A DNA stretch of 58,959 bases from Clostridiales bacterium (GCA_012837425.1 DURE01000030.1:1-58959), one strand, 5' to 3'. Positions 44,832 through 53,823 are shown, counted from the stretch's first letter. A program made the numbers and translations. The notes: generated from the letters alone by a model not told the origin.

Positions 44832-45716
44832 CTAAGATTTAGGATACCCGTGCGTGCGGATAAAGGTTAGTACCTTCTCATAGCCGATTTTGTTCAGGTG
44901 CAGGCCGTCGCCGTTACTGTATGCCGCGTTGAGGCAGCCGGTACTGTCCTTTAGAATCGGGTTTGTGTCAAGAAATTTAACACCGTGTTTTTCGTATTCC
45001 AAGGCCAAATCTGTCACCCAAACATTTGCCCGGTCTATTTTTTCATTGGTAATCGAGGGGGTTTTTTGGGAATAATCGCTTGACACCGGAAAAATCGACT
45101 GGAGCATGATTTTAGTGTCGGGTGAGGCGGCGATAAGGGCATCAAGCAGTTTGCGATAGCACCTCTTGAACTCATCCTCGCCAAGACAGGGAACACCGTT
45201 GTTTATGCCTAGGGTAATCACCATATATTCGGGTTTTTCTCGGGCGGCGGCCTCGGGTATGGTCATTTTCTCACCTGTGCGCGGGTAGTTGATCTGCACC
45301 TGCGCGATGTTGATGTCAAGCGAGAGTGTGGGCAGTTTGCTGCCGTTCTCCTCGAAAATCGGAACCCAGACCTGCTTTGTGTCCCGGCCGCCGCTGAGCA
45401 CCGTGTATGAGACCAGATGGTAGGTCGTACTGTCCCCGACAAAAATGATTTTGTCGATATAGTCCTGCCCGTAGTCTTCGGTCGGTCCGAGATACGCGGG
45501 ATTTGTCGCCGGTCCTGAGGTGTCGTCCGGCCCGGCGGTCGAGGTTGCCAGGGCGGCTTTTGTATCGGTCGACGGGCCTTCTTTGTCCTGCAGCTTTGCG
45601 TTGAGCATGGCGAGCACAAAAAGCTCGACAATGCAGACAAAGAGCAGGACAACAATAACAATTACGGCGCCGGTGGCGGCGCGCAAATACCGATTTTTTT
45701 GATTTGTGCTGCGCAT
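44832..45716 (-). CDS. Membrane-anchored SGNH/GDSL hydrolase
   Basis: A 294-residue type II membrane protein: basic N-terminus (MRSTNQKNRYLR), one helix (about 14-38), a low-complexity Thr/Ser/Pro linker, then an SGNH domain with IIFVGDSTTYH (nucleophile Ser), block III ITLGINNGVP and the DGLHLNKIGYEK block with catalytic Asp and His. Such enzymes add or remove acyl groups on wall polymers. The start at 45716 has AGGA five nt upstream; the longer reading from 45785 is unsupported. Confidence 0.87.
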   Translation of the reverse strand: MRSTNQKNRYLRAATGAVIVIVVLLFVCIVELFVLAMLNAKLQDKEGPSTDTKAALATSTAGPDDTSGPATNPAYLGPTEDYGQDYIDKIIFVGDSTTYHLVSYTVLSGGRDTKQVWVPIFEENGSKLPTLSLDINIAQVQINYPRTGEKMTIPEAAAREKPEYMVITLGINNGVPCLGEDEFKRCYRKLLDALIAASPDTKIMLQSIFPVSSDYSQKTPSITNEKIDRANVWVTDLALEYEKHGVKFLDTNPILKDSTGCLNAAYSNGDGLHLNKIGYEKVLTFIRTHGYPKS

Positions 45717-45806
45717 CTTTTTCCTGTTTTCCTTTAATCTGAGAACCTGAAACGGCAAAAGCCGGATAAATATGCATATGTTCATTATTCTGCGCTAAGG
45801 CCGAGC

Positions 45807-46238
45807 TTATTCGGCCTTTTTGCGGCCAAAGACAGGTTGGTAATCTTTTTCCCGCTCTTTTTTACGGTCTGTGCGGGAGAGCAGCCCGAGGATTATCGCG
45901 CTGGCTAGAGCATAGATGATGTAATACAAAACCATCCCCACAAACGCGGTCGAGCCTTTAATTCCGGCCGGGAAAATCATAAAAAGATAAAATGCAACTC
46001 CGGTGAGCAGCGCGTGGGACAATACCGCCAAAACCCGGCGGCCGAATTTGTAGAAAATTCCGTTTACGGCCGCAAAGCTAAGCGAGAAGGCAAAAAACAT
46101 AACTGTCCGCCAGGCCGAGAGCAAGCCCCCGTTCTCGGTGCTGCCGTAGACAAGCGCGATAATCAACGCATACACAAAGGTTATTGAGGTAAAATATAGG
46201 CTTGCCGACACAAAGATTCGCTTCAGATAATTCAACAT
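45807..46238 (-). CDS. Four-helix membrane protein of unknown function
   Basis: A 143-residue protein with four hydrophobic segments (about 12-32, 43-62, 72-92, 98-122) and a basic C-terminal tail (RTDRKKEREKDYQ). Size and topology recall DUF3021, but no signature confirms it. It is the first gene after the promoter at 46349-46377 and lies 90 nt before the SGNH gene. The ribosome-binding site is weak. Confidence 0.65.
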   Translation of the reverse strand: MLNYLKRIFVSASLYFTSITFVYALIIALVYGSTENGGLLSAWRTVMFFAFSLSFAAVNGIFYKFGRRVLAVLSHALLTGVAFYLFMIFPAGIKGSTAFVGMVLYYIIYALASAIILGLLSRTDRKKEREKDYQPVFGRKKAE

Positions 46239-46326
46239 TCGGATTTTGCCATTTCTTTCGTGTTATTGTATCCCGCGGCCCCGGGGATTACGGGTACTGC
46301 GATGTAAAATGTCTATATTAAAAAAC

Positions 46327-46347
46327 CAACAACCAGCAACTGACAAC
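46327..46347 (-). repeat. Three tandem heptads at a transcription start
   Basis: On the minus strand, GTTGNNN occurs three times head to tail (GTTGTCA, GTTGCTG, GTTGTTG), beginning at the predicted transcription start of the operon below. They could bind a regulator or be the 5' end of the mRNA. Confidence 0.45.
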
Positions 46348-46348
46348 T

Positions 46349-46377
46349 ATTTTAGCATACCCGGGCAGGCTTTGCAA
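46349..46377 (-). promoter_or_regulatory. Promoter of the four-helix protein / SGNH / DUF4358 genes
   Basis: Minus strand: TTGCAA, 17 bases, TAAAAT with a TGC extended -10. The predicted leader before the ATG is ~104 nt. Confidence 0.6.
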
Positions 46378-46417
46378 TATGTTTTTTTATGCTTTGGCCA
46401 AAATCGGAAAAATTGCT

Positions 46418-47416
46418 TCAGTCCGGGGTCTCGGGGTACTCGAAATAAACCTTTGAATAATACTCGCCGTCTTTTTTGTATACCGGGGCGCGGTTGGCGG
46501 TGAGAAACCGGGTTAGTGCGTAGAGGTCAATCCAAATCTGGTTCCACCCCTCCTTTTGTGAGGAATCAAATATAATCTGCAGCCCCCAGTGCAGGTGCGG
46601 GGTCCTTATGTTGTTGGTGTTTTCCTTTGAGCTGTAGCCGGTCATCCCGAGATATCCTATAACCTCGCCGGCGTTGACAATCTTGCCCTCGTAGATGTCG
46701 TTGTAAGGGTGGTTTTTGCGCAGATGCGCGTAGTAGTAATAGCGCCGCCCGTCAAACGAGCGTATTCCTATCCGCCAGCCCCCGAAGCGGTTCCAGCCCG
46801 CCGCCTCGACATACCCGCTCTCGACCGCGATGACAGGGGTGCCGACGCTTCCCATGAGGTCATGCCCGAGATGCTGCCGCTTGTATCCGAAGGAGCGGGC
46901 GTTGCCGAAATCGTCGCACTCTCCGTAGTAATAGCCGGCGGCAATCGGGGAGAAGGCGCGAAGGCCGTATTCTTGCGTCCGGGTCTCGCTGCCATCCGGT
47001 GCAACCCTCACCTCGGTGTATTCGCCGACCATATCGCCGAGAATGGCGCCGTAAGCCTCGAGGTAATACTTATACAGCTTCTCATTGGTCACATGCGAGG
47101 CCACGCTGCTGCCGTCGGATATTTTTTCGAGCAGCTTTTTGGTGTCGCTTGATTTGTATGACGAAAAATTCCCGCCGTTCCGGGAGGCCAGATATGCCAG
47201 AATCTCCACCCAGCCGACATGATTTGAGCTGCCGTGGGTTTCAATATCAACCTTGAGCGCGTCGCACAGGGCGCGGTAAGTAACATTAAAATCTATCCAC
47301 TTGATATACCCGCCATCAGCATAAACAGTATTTTTCATCCCGCAGGCAGAGCAGTCTTCCGAGCAGAGGGCTGTAAGGAGTATAAATATCAGTGAAAATA
47401 CTACAATCTTTTTCAT
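46418..47416 (-). CDS. Secreted M23-family peptidase-like protein
   Basis: A 332-residue exported protein with a signal peptide (MKKIVVFSLIFILLTALCSE). The C-terminal LytM/M23 domain has GHDLMG (His and Asp zinc ligands), the VESGYVEAAGWNRFGGW strand, YYYAHL and the catalytic PHLHWG. M23 enzymes cut peptidoglycan cross-bridges. The N-terminal ~150 residues are a helical region I do not recognise. The ATG at 47416 is chosen because the signal peptide begins there; the upstream TTG (47437) has no ribosome-binding site, and neither does the ATG clearly. Confidence 0.87.
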   Translation of the reverse strand: MKKIVVFSLIFILLTALCSEDCSACGMKNTVYADGGYIKWIDFNVTYRALCDALKVDIETHGSSNHVGWVEILAYLASRNGGNFSSYKSSDTKKLLEKISDGSSVASHVTNEKLYKYYLEAYGAILGDMVGEYTEVRVAPDGSETRTQEYGLRAFSPIAAGYYYGECDDFGNARSFGYKRQHLGHDLMGSVGTPVIAVESGYVEAAGWNRFGGWRIGIRSFDGRRYYYYAHLRKNHPYNDIYEGKIVNAGEVIGYLGMTGYSSKENTNNIRTPHLHWGLQIIFDSSQKEGWNQIWIDLYALTRFLTANRAPVYKKDGEYYSKVYFEYPETPD

Positions 47417-47680
47417 GTGTGCAAAGTAATCCCGCAACCCGACATCGCGCCGGAGGCCGGGGTGCGTGGCTTGGCCGCCTTTCCGCAGGCCGGCGATACC
47501 GCTTGACTTGGGTTCAACCGGCAGCTTTTTGGACTGTTTTTAATTTAAGTTCCGTATTAGTTTATCTCGGCGAGGGCATTTTAAACCTATCAGTTTTTGT
47601 TTTGACTGTATGCCTGTGAACGGTATGTTCGGGTCTTGAGGCTGCTGCAGCAAAGGCCTGTAGGCTGCCGCAGGTGGAAA

Positions 47681-47711
47681 AAATATTCATGTATTCAGAG
47701 AAAATATTCAT
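47681..47711 (+). promoter_or_regulatory. Tandem AAATATTCAT sites upstream of the nusB promoter
   Basis: Two identical AAATATTCAT sequences (47681-47690 and 47702-47711) are 21 bp apart, two helical turns, and end seven nt before the -35. This is the geometry of a tandem activator site. The rest of the gap (47438-47680) holds a CCTG...CAGG inverted repeat near 47659 and nothing else I can assign. Confidence 0.4.
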
Positions 47712-47718
47712 TAACAGC

Positions 47719-47747
47719 TTGACTTTGGGAATATAAAACAGTATAAT
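47719..47747 (+). promoter_or_regulatory. SigA promoter of the nusB-to-mrp operon
   Basis: TTGACT, 17 bases, TATAAT; predicted leader ~53 nt before nusB. Confidence 0.85.
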
Positions 47748-47806
47748 ACATACCATGAGCCTGTATGCGAAAAAAGACAGCGGCATGAAAGGATTCCGAG
47801 GAAAAG

Positions 47807-48223
47807 ATGACAAGACGCGAAGCGAGAGAGGCGGTTTTCGGGCTGTTGTTTGAAACCGATTTTCATCCCGAGGCGAACATCTCGGAAATTTTTGACACAG
47901 CCTGCGCTGTGAGGGAGATAGACGAGGATGAATATATCCGCGCTGCTTATTTCGGCGTTCTTGAGCATATTGAGGAGATAGACGCGTTGATAAACAAGCA
48001 CTCCCTCGGCTGGAAGACACACCGTCTCTCGGGTATCTCGCGCGCTGCTCTACGGCTCTCAATCTGGGAAATGCTTTATATGAGCAGCATCCCGCACAGC
48101 GTATCGATTAACGAGGCGATTGAAATCGTGAAAAAATACGACGACGCCAAAGCCCGGCCTTTTGTCAACGGCGTGCTCAACGCCGTCAAGGGCGAAATAC
48201 AGGCCGCGAGGTCGACCGAATGA
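47807..48223 (+). CDS. nusB: Transcription antitermination factor NusB
   Basis: An all-helical RNA-binding protein that, with NusE/S10, binds boxA for rRNA antitermination. The 138-residue protein has the family N-terminus TRREAREAVFGLLFE, the LSGISRAALRLSIWEML helix, and the closing SINEAIEIVKKYDD and PFVNGVLNAV. GAGGAAAAG precedes the ATG. First gene of a tight 12-gene operon; its stop overlaps the next start. Confidence 0.97.
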   Translation: MTRREAREAVFGLLFETDFHPEANISEIFDTACAVREIDEDEYIRAAYFGVLEHIEEIDALINKHSLGWKTHRLSGISRAALRLSIWEMLYMSSIPHSVSINEAIEIVKKYDDAKARPFVNGVLNAVKGEIQAARSTE

Positions 48224-49182
48224 GCCGCAAATGTTATGTCGGGTTTGACACCAGCAACTATACAACCTCTGCCGCCTTTTGCGACGAGAACGGGCGGGTG
48301 GTCGCAAATATCAGGGAGCCGCTTTTCGTGCGGGGTGGCGAGGTTGGGCTGCGCCAGAGCGACGCTTTGTTTGCGCATGTGAAGAACCTCCCGTCGGTCA
48401 TTGACAGGCTGCGTGAGGAACTGCGGAGCTACACGCCCGCCGCCGTCGGCTGCTCGACAAGGCCGCGGCCGGTCGAGGGATCATACATGCCCTGCTTTCT
48501 GGCCGGCCGGGCGGCTGCCCACGCATTTGCGGCGTCTGCCGGTGTACCGGTAATATATTTTTCACATCAGGACGGGCACATCATGGCGGCGGCCTGCTCG
48601 TCGGGGAAGCCCGAGCGCTTTATGGAAGGACCCTTCTGCGCCTTTCATGTCTCGGGCGGGACCACCGAGATACTTCAGGTCACGCCCCGCGCCGGAGGGT
48701 ATGATATAAAGCTGCTTGGGGGCACAAAGGACCTGAGCGCCGGTCAGGCTATTGACCGTGCGGGGGTTATGATGGGGCTCGGCTTCCCCTGCGGTCCCGC
48801 GCTTGAGGCGCTCGCGGCGGCAAATACAGAGAAGTCTCCAAAACCCCGCGTCAGTGTCCGGGGACTTGAATGCAACTTGTCGGGACTTGAAAACCTTGCG
48901 GACGAGCTGTATACAACATCACAAGACAAGAATAAGACTGCTGCATTTGTAATTGATTTTGTCGCTGTGACGCTTTGTGAGCTAACTAAAAACCTAAGAA
49001 CGCAATGCCCGGGCCTGCCGGTGCTGTATGCCGGCGGGGTGATGAGCAATTCAATTATAAAATCGGCGCTATCCTGCTTTGACAATATATATTTCGCCAC
49101 CCCCGAATACTCGGCCGATAACGCAGCGGGAGTTGCGCTGCTCACCCGAGCGGCAGCCGTCAGGGAGGGTTGCTCATTATGA
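48220..49182 (+). CDS. Kae1/TsaD-like paralogue (M22 family)
   Basis: A 320-residue ASKHA-fold protein related to TsaD, which makes the t6A base of tRNA. The nucleotide fold and the iron-binding HQDGH (HxxxH) and YSADNAAG segments are kept. Diagnostic TsaD residues differ: the canonical SGGHT is SGGTT, and DDAAGEAFDK is DLSAGQAIDR, losing the Glu. Clostridia often carry this second copy beside nusB-xseA, with canonical TsaD elsewhere, so t6A synthesis should not be assumed. It overlaps both neighbours. Confidence 0.85.
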   Translation: MSRKCYVGFDTSNYTTSAAFCDENGRVVANIREPLFVRGGEVGLRQSDALFAHVKNLPSVIDRLREELRSYTPAAVGCSTRPRPVEGSYMPCFLAGRAAAHAFAASAGVPVIYFSHQDGHIMAAACSSGKPERFMEGPFCAFHVSGGTTEILQVTPRAGGYDIKLLGGTKDLSAGQAIDRAGVMMGLGFPCGPALEALAAANTEKSPKPRVSVRGLECNLSGLENLADELYTTSQDKNKTAAFVIDFVAVTLCELTKNLRTQCPGLPVLYAGGVMSNSIIKSALSCFDNIYFATPEYSADNAAGVALLTRAAAVREGCSL

Positions 49183-50405
49183 ATAATAATACCGGCAGGC
49201 AAATGCTCACTGTCACGCAGCTCAACGAGTTTATAAAAATCCTTTTTGACGAGACAAAGTTTTTTTCAAATCTTTATGTGCGGGGCGAAATCTCGAATTT
49301 CAAGCGCCACACTACCGGGCACCTGTATTTCACGCTCAAGGACGAGGACAGCGAGATTGCCGCGGTGATGTTCCGCTCTGACGCCGCAAGGCTGAAATTC
49401 ATTCCGCAGGACGGGATGAAGGTTATAGCCCGCTGTCGGGTTTCGGTATATCTCAAGAGAGGGGCATATCAGCTATATGTCAGCGGCATGCAGCCCGACG
49501 GGGTAGGCGAGCTTTATTTTGCCTTTGAGCAGCTCAAGCGCAAGCTTGAGGAAGAGGGACTCTTCGACCCGGCAGGAAAGCGCCTGCTGCCAAGGTTCCC
49601 GGAAAAAATCGGGATTATAACCTCCCCCACCGGCGCGGCCATTTGCGACATGATAAACATACTCGGGCGGCGCTGGCCGGCGGCTGAGGTGTATATATAT
49701 CCGGCTCAGGTTCAGGGAGCGGCGGCACCCGGGCAGCTTGCCAGGGGAGTTGGCTTTTTCAACACCGAATTTAAGGTTGATGTAATTATCATCGGGCGGG
49801 GCGGAGGCTCAATTGAGGATTTGTGGGCATTTAATAACGAGGCTCTTGCCCGCGCCGTCGCCGCCTCGGAGATTCCCGTAATATCGGCGGTGGGGCATGA
49901 GACCGACTTTACGATCTGTGATTTTGCCGCCGATAAGCGGGCGTCCACCCCCTCGGCGGCGGCAGAGCTTGCCGTCCCCGACAGGGCAGAGCTGCGAGAC
50001 CGGCTTGCGGTGCTGCAGCGGCGGCTTGACATAGTGCCGACACGTATGATTGACCTTCGTCGCCGGACAGTTGACCGGCTGGCGACCTCAAGGATACTGA
50101 GCAGACCCGCGCGGCTGACCGACGACAAAAAGCTTGAGCTTGACTCGCATGCAACGGCCCTGAGCGACAAAATGCGCCAGCGTCTTAGCTCTCTGAAAGA
50201 CAAACTCGGGGCGAGGACCGCACAGCTTGAGGCGCTGAGCCCGCTCTCGGTGCTCTCACGCGGGTATGCCGTGGTGAGCAAAACCGCCGGCGCGTCGGTA
50301 AAAAATATAGGGCAGATTTGCGCGGGAGACAGGGTTAGGATAAGACTATCGGACGGTGTGGCCGGAGCGCTTATTGAGAACACCGAAAAAACGGAGGGCG
50401 TGTAA
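49179..50405 (+). CDS. xseA: Exodeoxyribonuclease VII large subunit
   Basis: Catalytic and DNA-binding subunit of the single-strand nuclease ExoVII. The 408-residue protein has an N-terminal OB fold (TVTQLNEFIKILFDE...VRGEISNF), the central catalytic domain (GIITSPTGAAICDMI; IIGRGGGSIEDLWAFN; SAVGHETDFT) and a C-terminal coiled coil. ATG 49179 overlaps the previous stop (ATGA) with GGGAGGG upstream. Followed one base later by xseB. Confidence 0.97.
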   Translation: MNNNTGRQMLTVTQLNEFIKILFDETKFFSNLYVRGEISNFKRHTTGHLYFTLKDEDSEIAAVMFRSDAARLKFIPQDGMKVIARCRVSVYLKRGAYQLYVSGMQPDGVGELYFAFEQLKRKLEEEGLFDPAGKRLLPRFPEKIGIITSPTGAAICDMINILGRRWPAAEVYIYPAQVQGAAAPGQLARGVGFFNTEFKVDVIIIGRGGGSIEDLWAFNNEALARAVAASEIPVISAVGHETDFTICDFAADKRASTPSAAAELAVPDRAELRDRLAVLQRRLDIVPTRMIDLRRRTVDRLATSRILSRPARLTDDKKLELDSHATALSDKMRQRLSSLKDKLGARTAQLEALSPLSVLSRGYAVVSKTAGASVKNIGQICAGDRVRIRLSDGVAGALIENTEKTEGV

Positions 50406-50406
50406 G

Positions 50407-50649
50407 ATGGCGGGAGAAAAAAAGAGCTTTGAGGAGGCGCTGGCGCGGCTTGAGGAGGTGGTCGGCCTGCTTGAGAGCGGCGAGCTGACGCTTGACGAGT
50501 CTCTGAAGCTTTACGAGGAGGGCGTCGGGCTTATCAGGTTTTGCTCTGAGACGCTCGAGAGAGCCGAGGCCAGGATAAAGATTCTGCAGAGAACGCCCGA
50601 GGGCGATATAAAGGCATTTGATTTTAAATCCGACGCGATTGACGTGTGA
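50407..50649 (+). CDS. xseB: Exodeoxyribonuclease VII small subunit
   Basis: An 80-residue helical hairpin that wraps around XseA. The family pattern FEEALARLEEVVGLLESGEL, then LDESLKLYEEGV, is complete. Start at ATG 50407, one base after the xseA stop; the longer in-frame reading lies inside xseA. Confidence 0.96.
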   Translation: MAGEKKSFEEALARLEEVVGLLESGELTLDESLKLYEEGVGLIRFCSETLERAEARIKILQRTPEGDIKAFDFKSDAIDV

Positions 50650-50702
50650 TTGCTACAGATGACAAAAAACACCGCCGGAATCCCGGCGGAAACAGGAGCT
50701 TC

Positions 50703-51599
50703 ATGAAAAGAAGAGATGATGCCGCGGTCTTGACAATGCTCAGGTCTGACGCTGAACTGGCAGAGCAGGCGCTGCGCGAGTATTTGTCGGAGGATGACGC
50801 ACAGCTGAAAAAACTGCTCGACGCCCAGCGTTACAGCACCTTTGCCGGCGGAAAGCGGATACGCCCGGCGCTGGTACTTGAATTTTGCCGGCTTTTCGGC
50901 GGGGATGAGCGGGCGGCGCTGCCCTATGCCGCGGCGGTTGAGCTGATGCACACCTACTCGCTGATACACGACGACCTGCCCTGCATGGACGACGACGACC
51001 TGCGGCGCGGGAAGCCCACTTGCCATGTGGCCTTCGGCGAGGCGACGGCCCTGCTCGCCGGCGACGCGCTGCTTGCCCGCGCCTTTGAAATTGCGGCCCG
51101 AAACCAACACTGCGGCAGGGCGGCCGAGGCGGTGGCCGAGCTTGCCCGGTCGGCCGGCAGCTTCGGCATGATAGGCGGTCAGTTTCTCGACCTTTGCGGC
51201 GAGGAGCATGCCCTTGATTTTAATACCATTATGCGCATGTACCGACTTAAAACCGGGGCGCTTATTATCGCGTCGGCCCGGCTCGGCTGCATAGCGGCTG
51301 GGCTGGACAGAGAGGACGCGAGAAGTCGCGCGGCGGCCGTGTATGCCGAGAATGTCGGTCTTACATTTCAGATAATTGACGATTTGCTTGACCTTATCGG
51401 CAGCACCGAGCTGCTCGGCAAGGCCACACAGAAGGATGCAGCCCGGGGCAAAACTACAATAATGTCCTGCCTGAGCCCCGAAGAAGCCAAAAAATACGCC
51501 GCAGGGCTGACCGGGGCCGCGGTTGCCTCGATAGCGGGCTATCCCGGCAGCGACCTGCTCTCAGCGCTGGCCTATTACCTTCTTGAGCGGGAGAGCTGA
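50703..51599 (+). CDS. ispA: Farnesyl diphosphate synthase (trans-prenyltransferase)
   Basis: Condenses isopentenyl and dimethylallyl diphosphate to geranyl and farnesyl diphosphate, the primer for UppS. The 298-residue protein has the first Asp-rich motif [16 protein letters not shown], the GQFLDL region and the second FQIIDDLLD motif. AGGAG lies five nt before ATG. In Bacillus, dxs lies between ispA and tlyA; here tlyA follows directly, so dxs must be elsewhere. Confidence 0.95.
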   Translation: MKRRDDAAVLTMLRSDAELAEQALREYLSEDDAQLKKLLDAQRYSTFAGGKRIRPALVLEFCRLFGGDERAALPYAAAVELMHTYSLIHDDLPCMDDDDLRRGKPTCHVAFGEATALLAGDALLARAFEIAARNQHCGRAAEAVAELARSAGSFGMIGGQFLDLCGEEHALDFNTIMRMYRLKTGALIIASARLGCIAAGLDREDARSRAAAVYAENVGLTFQIIDDLLDLIGSTELLGKATQKDAARGKTTIMSCLSPEEAKKYAAGLTGAAVASIAGYPGSDLLSALAYYLLERES

Positions 51600-52438
51600 T
51601 GACCGAAAACAAACCTATGAGGGCAGACACATACCTTCATTTCACAGGGCACACAAAAAGCCGGCAGAGTGCAAAGGAGCTGATCGAGGCCGGATTTGTC
51701 GAAATCGACGGCCGGCGGGTGGTAAAGCCTTCTGAAATGGTTGACGCCGCGCTGCCCCACAGCGTCGGCATACTGCAAAAGGAACGCTATGTCAGCCGCG
51801 GGGGGCACAAGCTTGAGGCGGCACTCGATTATTTTAAGATAGACGTGACCGGTATGACAGCCGTGGATATAGGCGCCTCAACCGGAGGCTTTACCGACTG
51901 CCTGCTCCAGCGCGGGGCGGCGCGGGTTTTCGCGCTCGACTCGGGCAGCGGTCAGCTTGCCGCGTCGCTTTTAGCCGACGGGCGGGTTGTGAACATTGAA
52001 AAATTCAATGCCCGCCGGCTCTGCGAGGGCGACGCCGGCCCTGTTCCCGCCGGCACAAAGGCCGACATTGCTACAATTGACGTTTCCTTCATCTCGCAGA
52101 CATACATCATCCCGGGGCTCAAAAATATATTGCGGGACAAAGGCTTATTTGTCAGCCTGATAAAGCCGCAGTTTGAGGCCGGGAGAGAGGCGGTCGGCCG
52201 GGGCGGGATTGTCAGGGACAATAAATATCACATCGCCTCAATCAAAAAGGTCATCGAATGCGCCCGGCAGTCGGGATTCGGGTGCCTGGGCGTCATTCGC
52301 TCGCCGGTTTTGGGCGGGGACGGGAACACTGAGTATCTTGCCGCCTTTGTTTTTGGAGAGGATTTAATACCGCCCGGTGACGGGGCGCCGAGAAGACTGT
52401 TAGAAATTACCGCGACAGGTAAAGGGGATATGACATGA
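51599..52438 (+). CDS. tlyA: TlyA-family rRNA (cytidine-2'-O)-methyltransferase
   Basis: A 279-residue protein with an N-terminal S4 RNA-binding domain (about 7-65; MRADTYLHFTGHTKSRQSAK, then GFVEIDGR) and an FtsJ-type methyltransferase domain (VDIGASTGGFTDCLLQRGA as SAM motif; DVSFISQTYIIPGL; IKPQFEAGRE). TlyA enzymes 2'-O-methylate rRNA; the name hemolysin is historical. The ATG overlaps the ispA stop. Confidence 0.95.
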   Translation: MTENKPMRADTYLHFTGHTKSRQSAKELIEAGFVEIDGRRVVKPSEMVDAALPHSVGILQKERYVSRGGHKLEAALDYFKIDVTGMTAVDIGASTGGFTDCLLQRGAARVFALDSGSGQLAASLLADGRVVNIEKFNARRLCEGDAGPVPAGTKADIATIDVSFISQTYIIPGLKNILRDKGLFVSLIKPQFEAGREAVGRGGIVRDNKYHIASIKKVIECARQSGFGCLGVIRSPVLGGDGNTEYLAAFVFGEDLIPPGDGAPRRLLEITATGKGDMT

Positions 52439-53319
52439 ACGAGATAAAAATCGCGGGGTTGATTACCAACTACAACATAAGTGAAAAAGCCGCCGCCGCG
52501 GCCACGGTTGCCGACAAGCTGCTCAAATACGGCTGCGGGGTGCAGATGCCCACAGCGGCCAGAGAAAAACTCGGGCGTATGCGCAGGTCGCGGCGGGAGT
52601 TCAGATACCTTCCGCTCGAGGACATTTACGTCGGGGCCGACATTCTGATTGTCCTCGGCGGGGACGGCTCGCTGCTTGAGGCGGCAAGGCGCGCGGCCGA
52701 GAACAACAAGCCGATACTCGGTATCAATCTCGGACGGCTGGGATATATGGCCGAGCTCGAGATGGACGAAATCCGGCTGCTCGGGCGGTTGTTCGAAGGT
52801 AACTACCGAATTTCCGAGCGCTCGATGCTTGAGGTATCAATACTCGACCTTAAGGGACAAAAAAAGCTAACCTCCTTTGCGCTCAACGACGCGGTTATCA
52901 CAAAAGGGACAATTGCGCGTATTATTGACCTTGAATTATCGGAAGGCGGCATGCTGGTGACGCAATACCGCGCCGACGGGCTTATTATTGCCACGCCTAC
53001 TGGCTCTACCGCATATTCGATGTCGGCCGGCGGCCCTATTACCGACCCGCGGATAAAGTGTATCTGCGTCACCCCGATTTGTCCGCACTCGCTGATGGCG
53101 CGGCCGCTTATCTTTCCGGACAGCGCCGTTATTGAGGTGAAGAATATCAGCGACCGAGAGAAGAATCTCTTCCTGACAATCGATGGCCGGATGAACTATG
53201 AACTATTTCGGGGCGAGCGGGTGAGAGTCACGAAGTCCGACAAAATCACCCGGCTGATTACCCTGAAGGAGCGCGGATTCTACAACGTTTTGCGCCAGAA
53301 GATGTCTGAAGAAAAATAA
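52435..53319 (+). CDS. nadK: NAD kinase
   Basis: Phosphorylates NAD to NADP. The 294-residue protein has the ATP/metal motif VLGGDGSLLEAAR, GINLGRLGYMAELE, LNDAVITKG and the NAD-site segment ADGLIIATPTGSTAYSMSAGG. It overlaps tlyA by 4 nt (ATGA). Confidence 0.96.
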   Translation: MNEIKIAGLITNYNISEKAAAAATVADKLLKYGCGVQMPTAAREKLGRMRRSRREFRYLPLEDIYVGADILIVLGGDGSLLEAARRAAENNKPILGINLGRLGYMAELEMDEIRLLGRLFEGNYRISERSMLEVSILDLKGQKKLTSFALNDAVITKGTIARIIDLELSEGGMLVTQYRADGLIIATPTGSTAYSMSAGGPITDPRIKCICVTPICPHSLMARPLIFPDSAVIEVKNISDREKNLFLTIDGRMNYELFRGERVRVTKSDKITRLITLKERGFYNVLRQKMSEEK

Positions 53320-53360
53320 CCGAGATGCAGAGTATGGTATGCATGAAAGGACAGGCACTG

Positions 53361-53819
53361 ATGAAATCGGCAAGACATGAGGCAATTCTGAGATTGGTCT
53401 CGGAACAGACGATACAGACCCAGGACGAGCTTATCGAGCGGCTCAGAGAACTCGGCTTCTGTGTGACGCAGGCCACTGTCTCGCGCGATATACGGGAACT
53501 GAAGCTGACCAAGATACTGACAAGTCAGGGTACCTACAGATATGTCATCCCTGCCAGCGCCGGCGCGGGGGCTATTACTAAAATCAACGAAACCCTGCTC
53601 GGGGCCATCACAAACATCGATTATGCCAACAATATTATTGTCGTGACCACATTCCCGGGTATGGCGCAGGCGGTTGCCGCGGGAATCGACGCCGAAAAGA
53701 CGCCGAATATACTCGGCTGCGTCGGCGGGGACGACACGATAATTATAGTCACGCGCAGCGAAGAGGCGGCCAGAGACTTCTGTCACGCCTACCGCGAGCA
53801 GAAGCTGCGCACATTGTAA
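53361..53819 (+). CDS. argR: Arginine repressor ArgR/AhrC
   Basis: Arginine-binding hexameric regulator of arginine metabolism. The 152-residue protein has a winged-helix N-terminus (TQATVSRDIRELKLTK) and a C-terminal oligomerisation domain with GTIAGDDT-type motif GCVGGDDTIII. Start at ATG 53361; AAAGGA is ~10 nt upstream. Association with recN is standard in Firmicutes; argS in the same operon may reflect shared arginine use. Confidence 0.95.
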   Translation: MKSARHEAILRLVSEQTIQTQDELIERLRELGFCVTQATVSRDIRELKLTKILTSQGTYRYVIPASAGAGAITKINETLLGAITNIDYANNIIVVTTFPGMAQAVAAGIDAEKTPNILGCVGGDDTIIIVTRSEEAARDFCHAYREQKLRTL

Positions 53820-53823
53820 AGAC

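Noticed and set aside
47618-47630. GAAC-N5-GTTC inverted repeat upstream of nusB, like a LexA box
   Set aside because: LexA boxes in this group need a 4-nt centre; here it is five, the flanks do not fit, and it lies ~90 bp upstream of the mapped promoter sequence.
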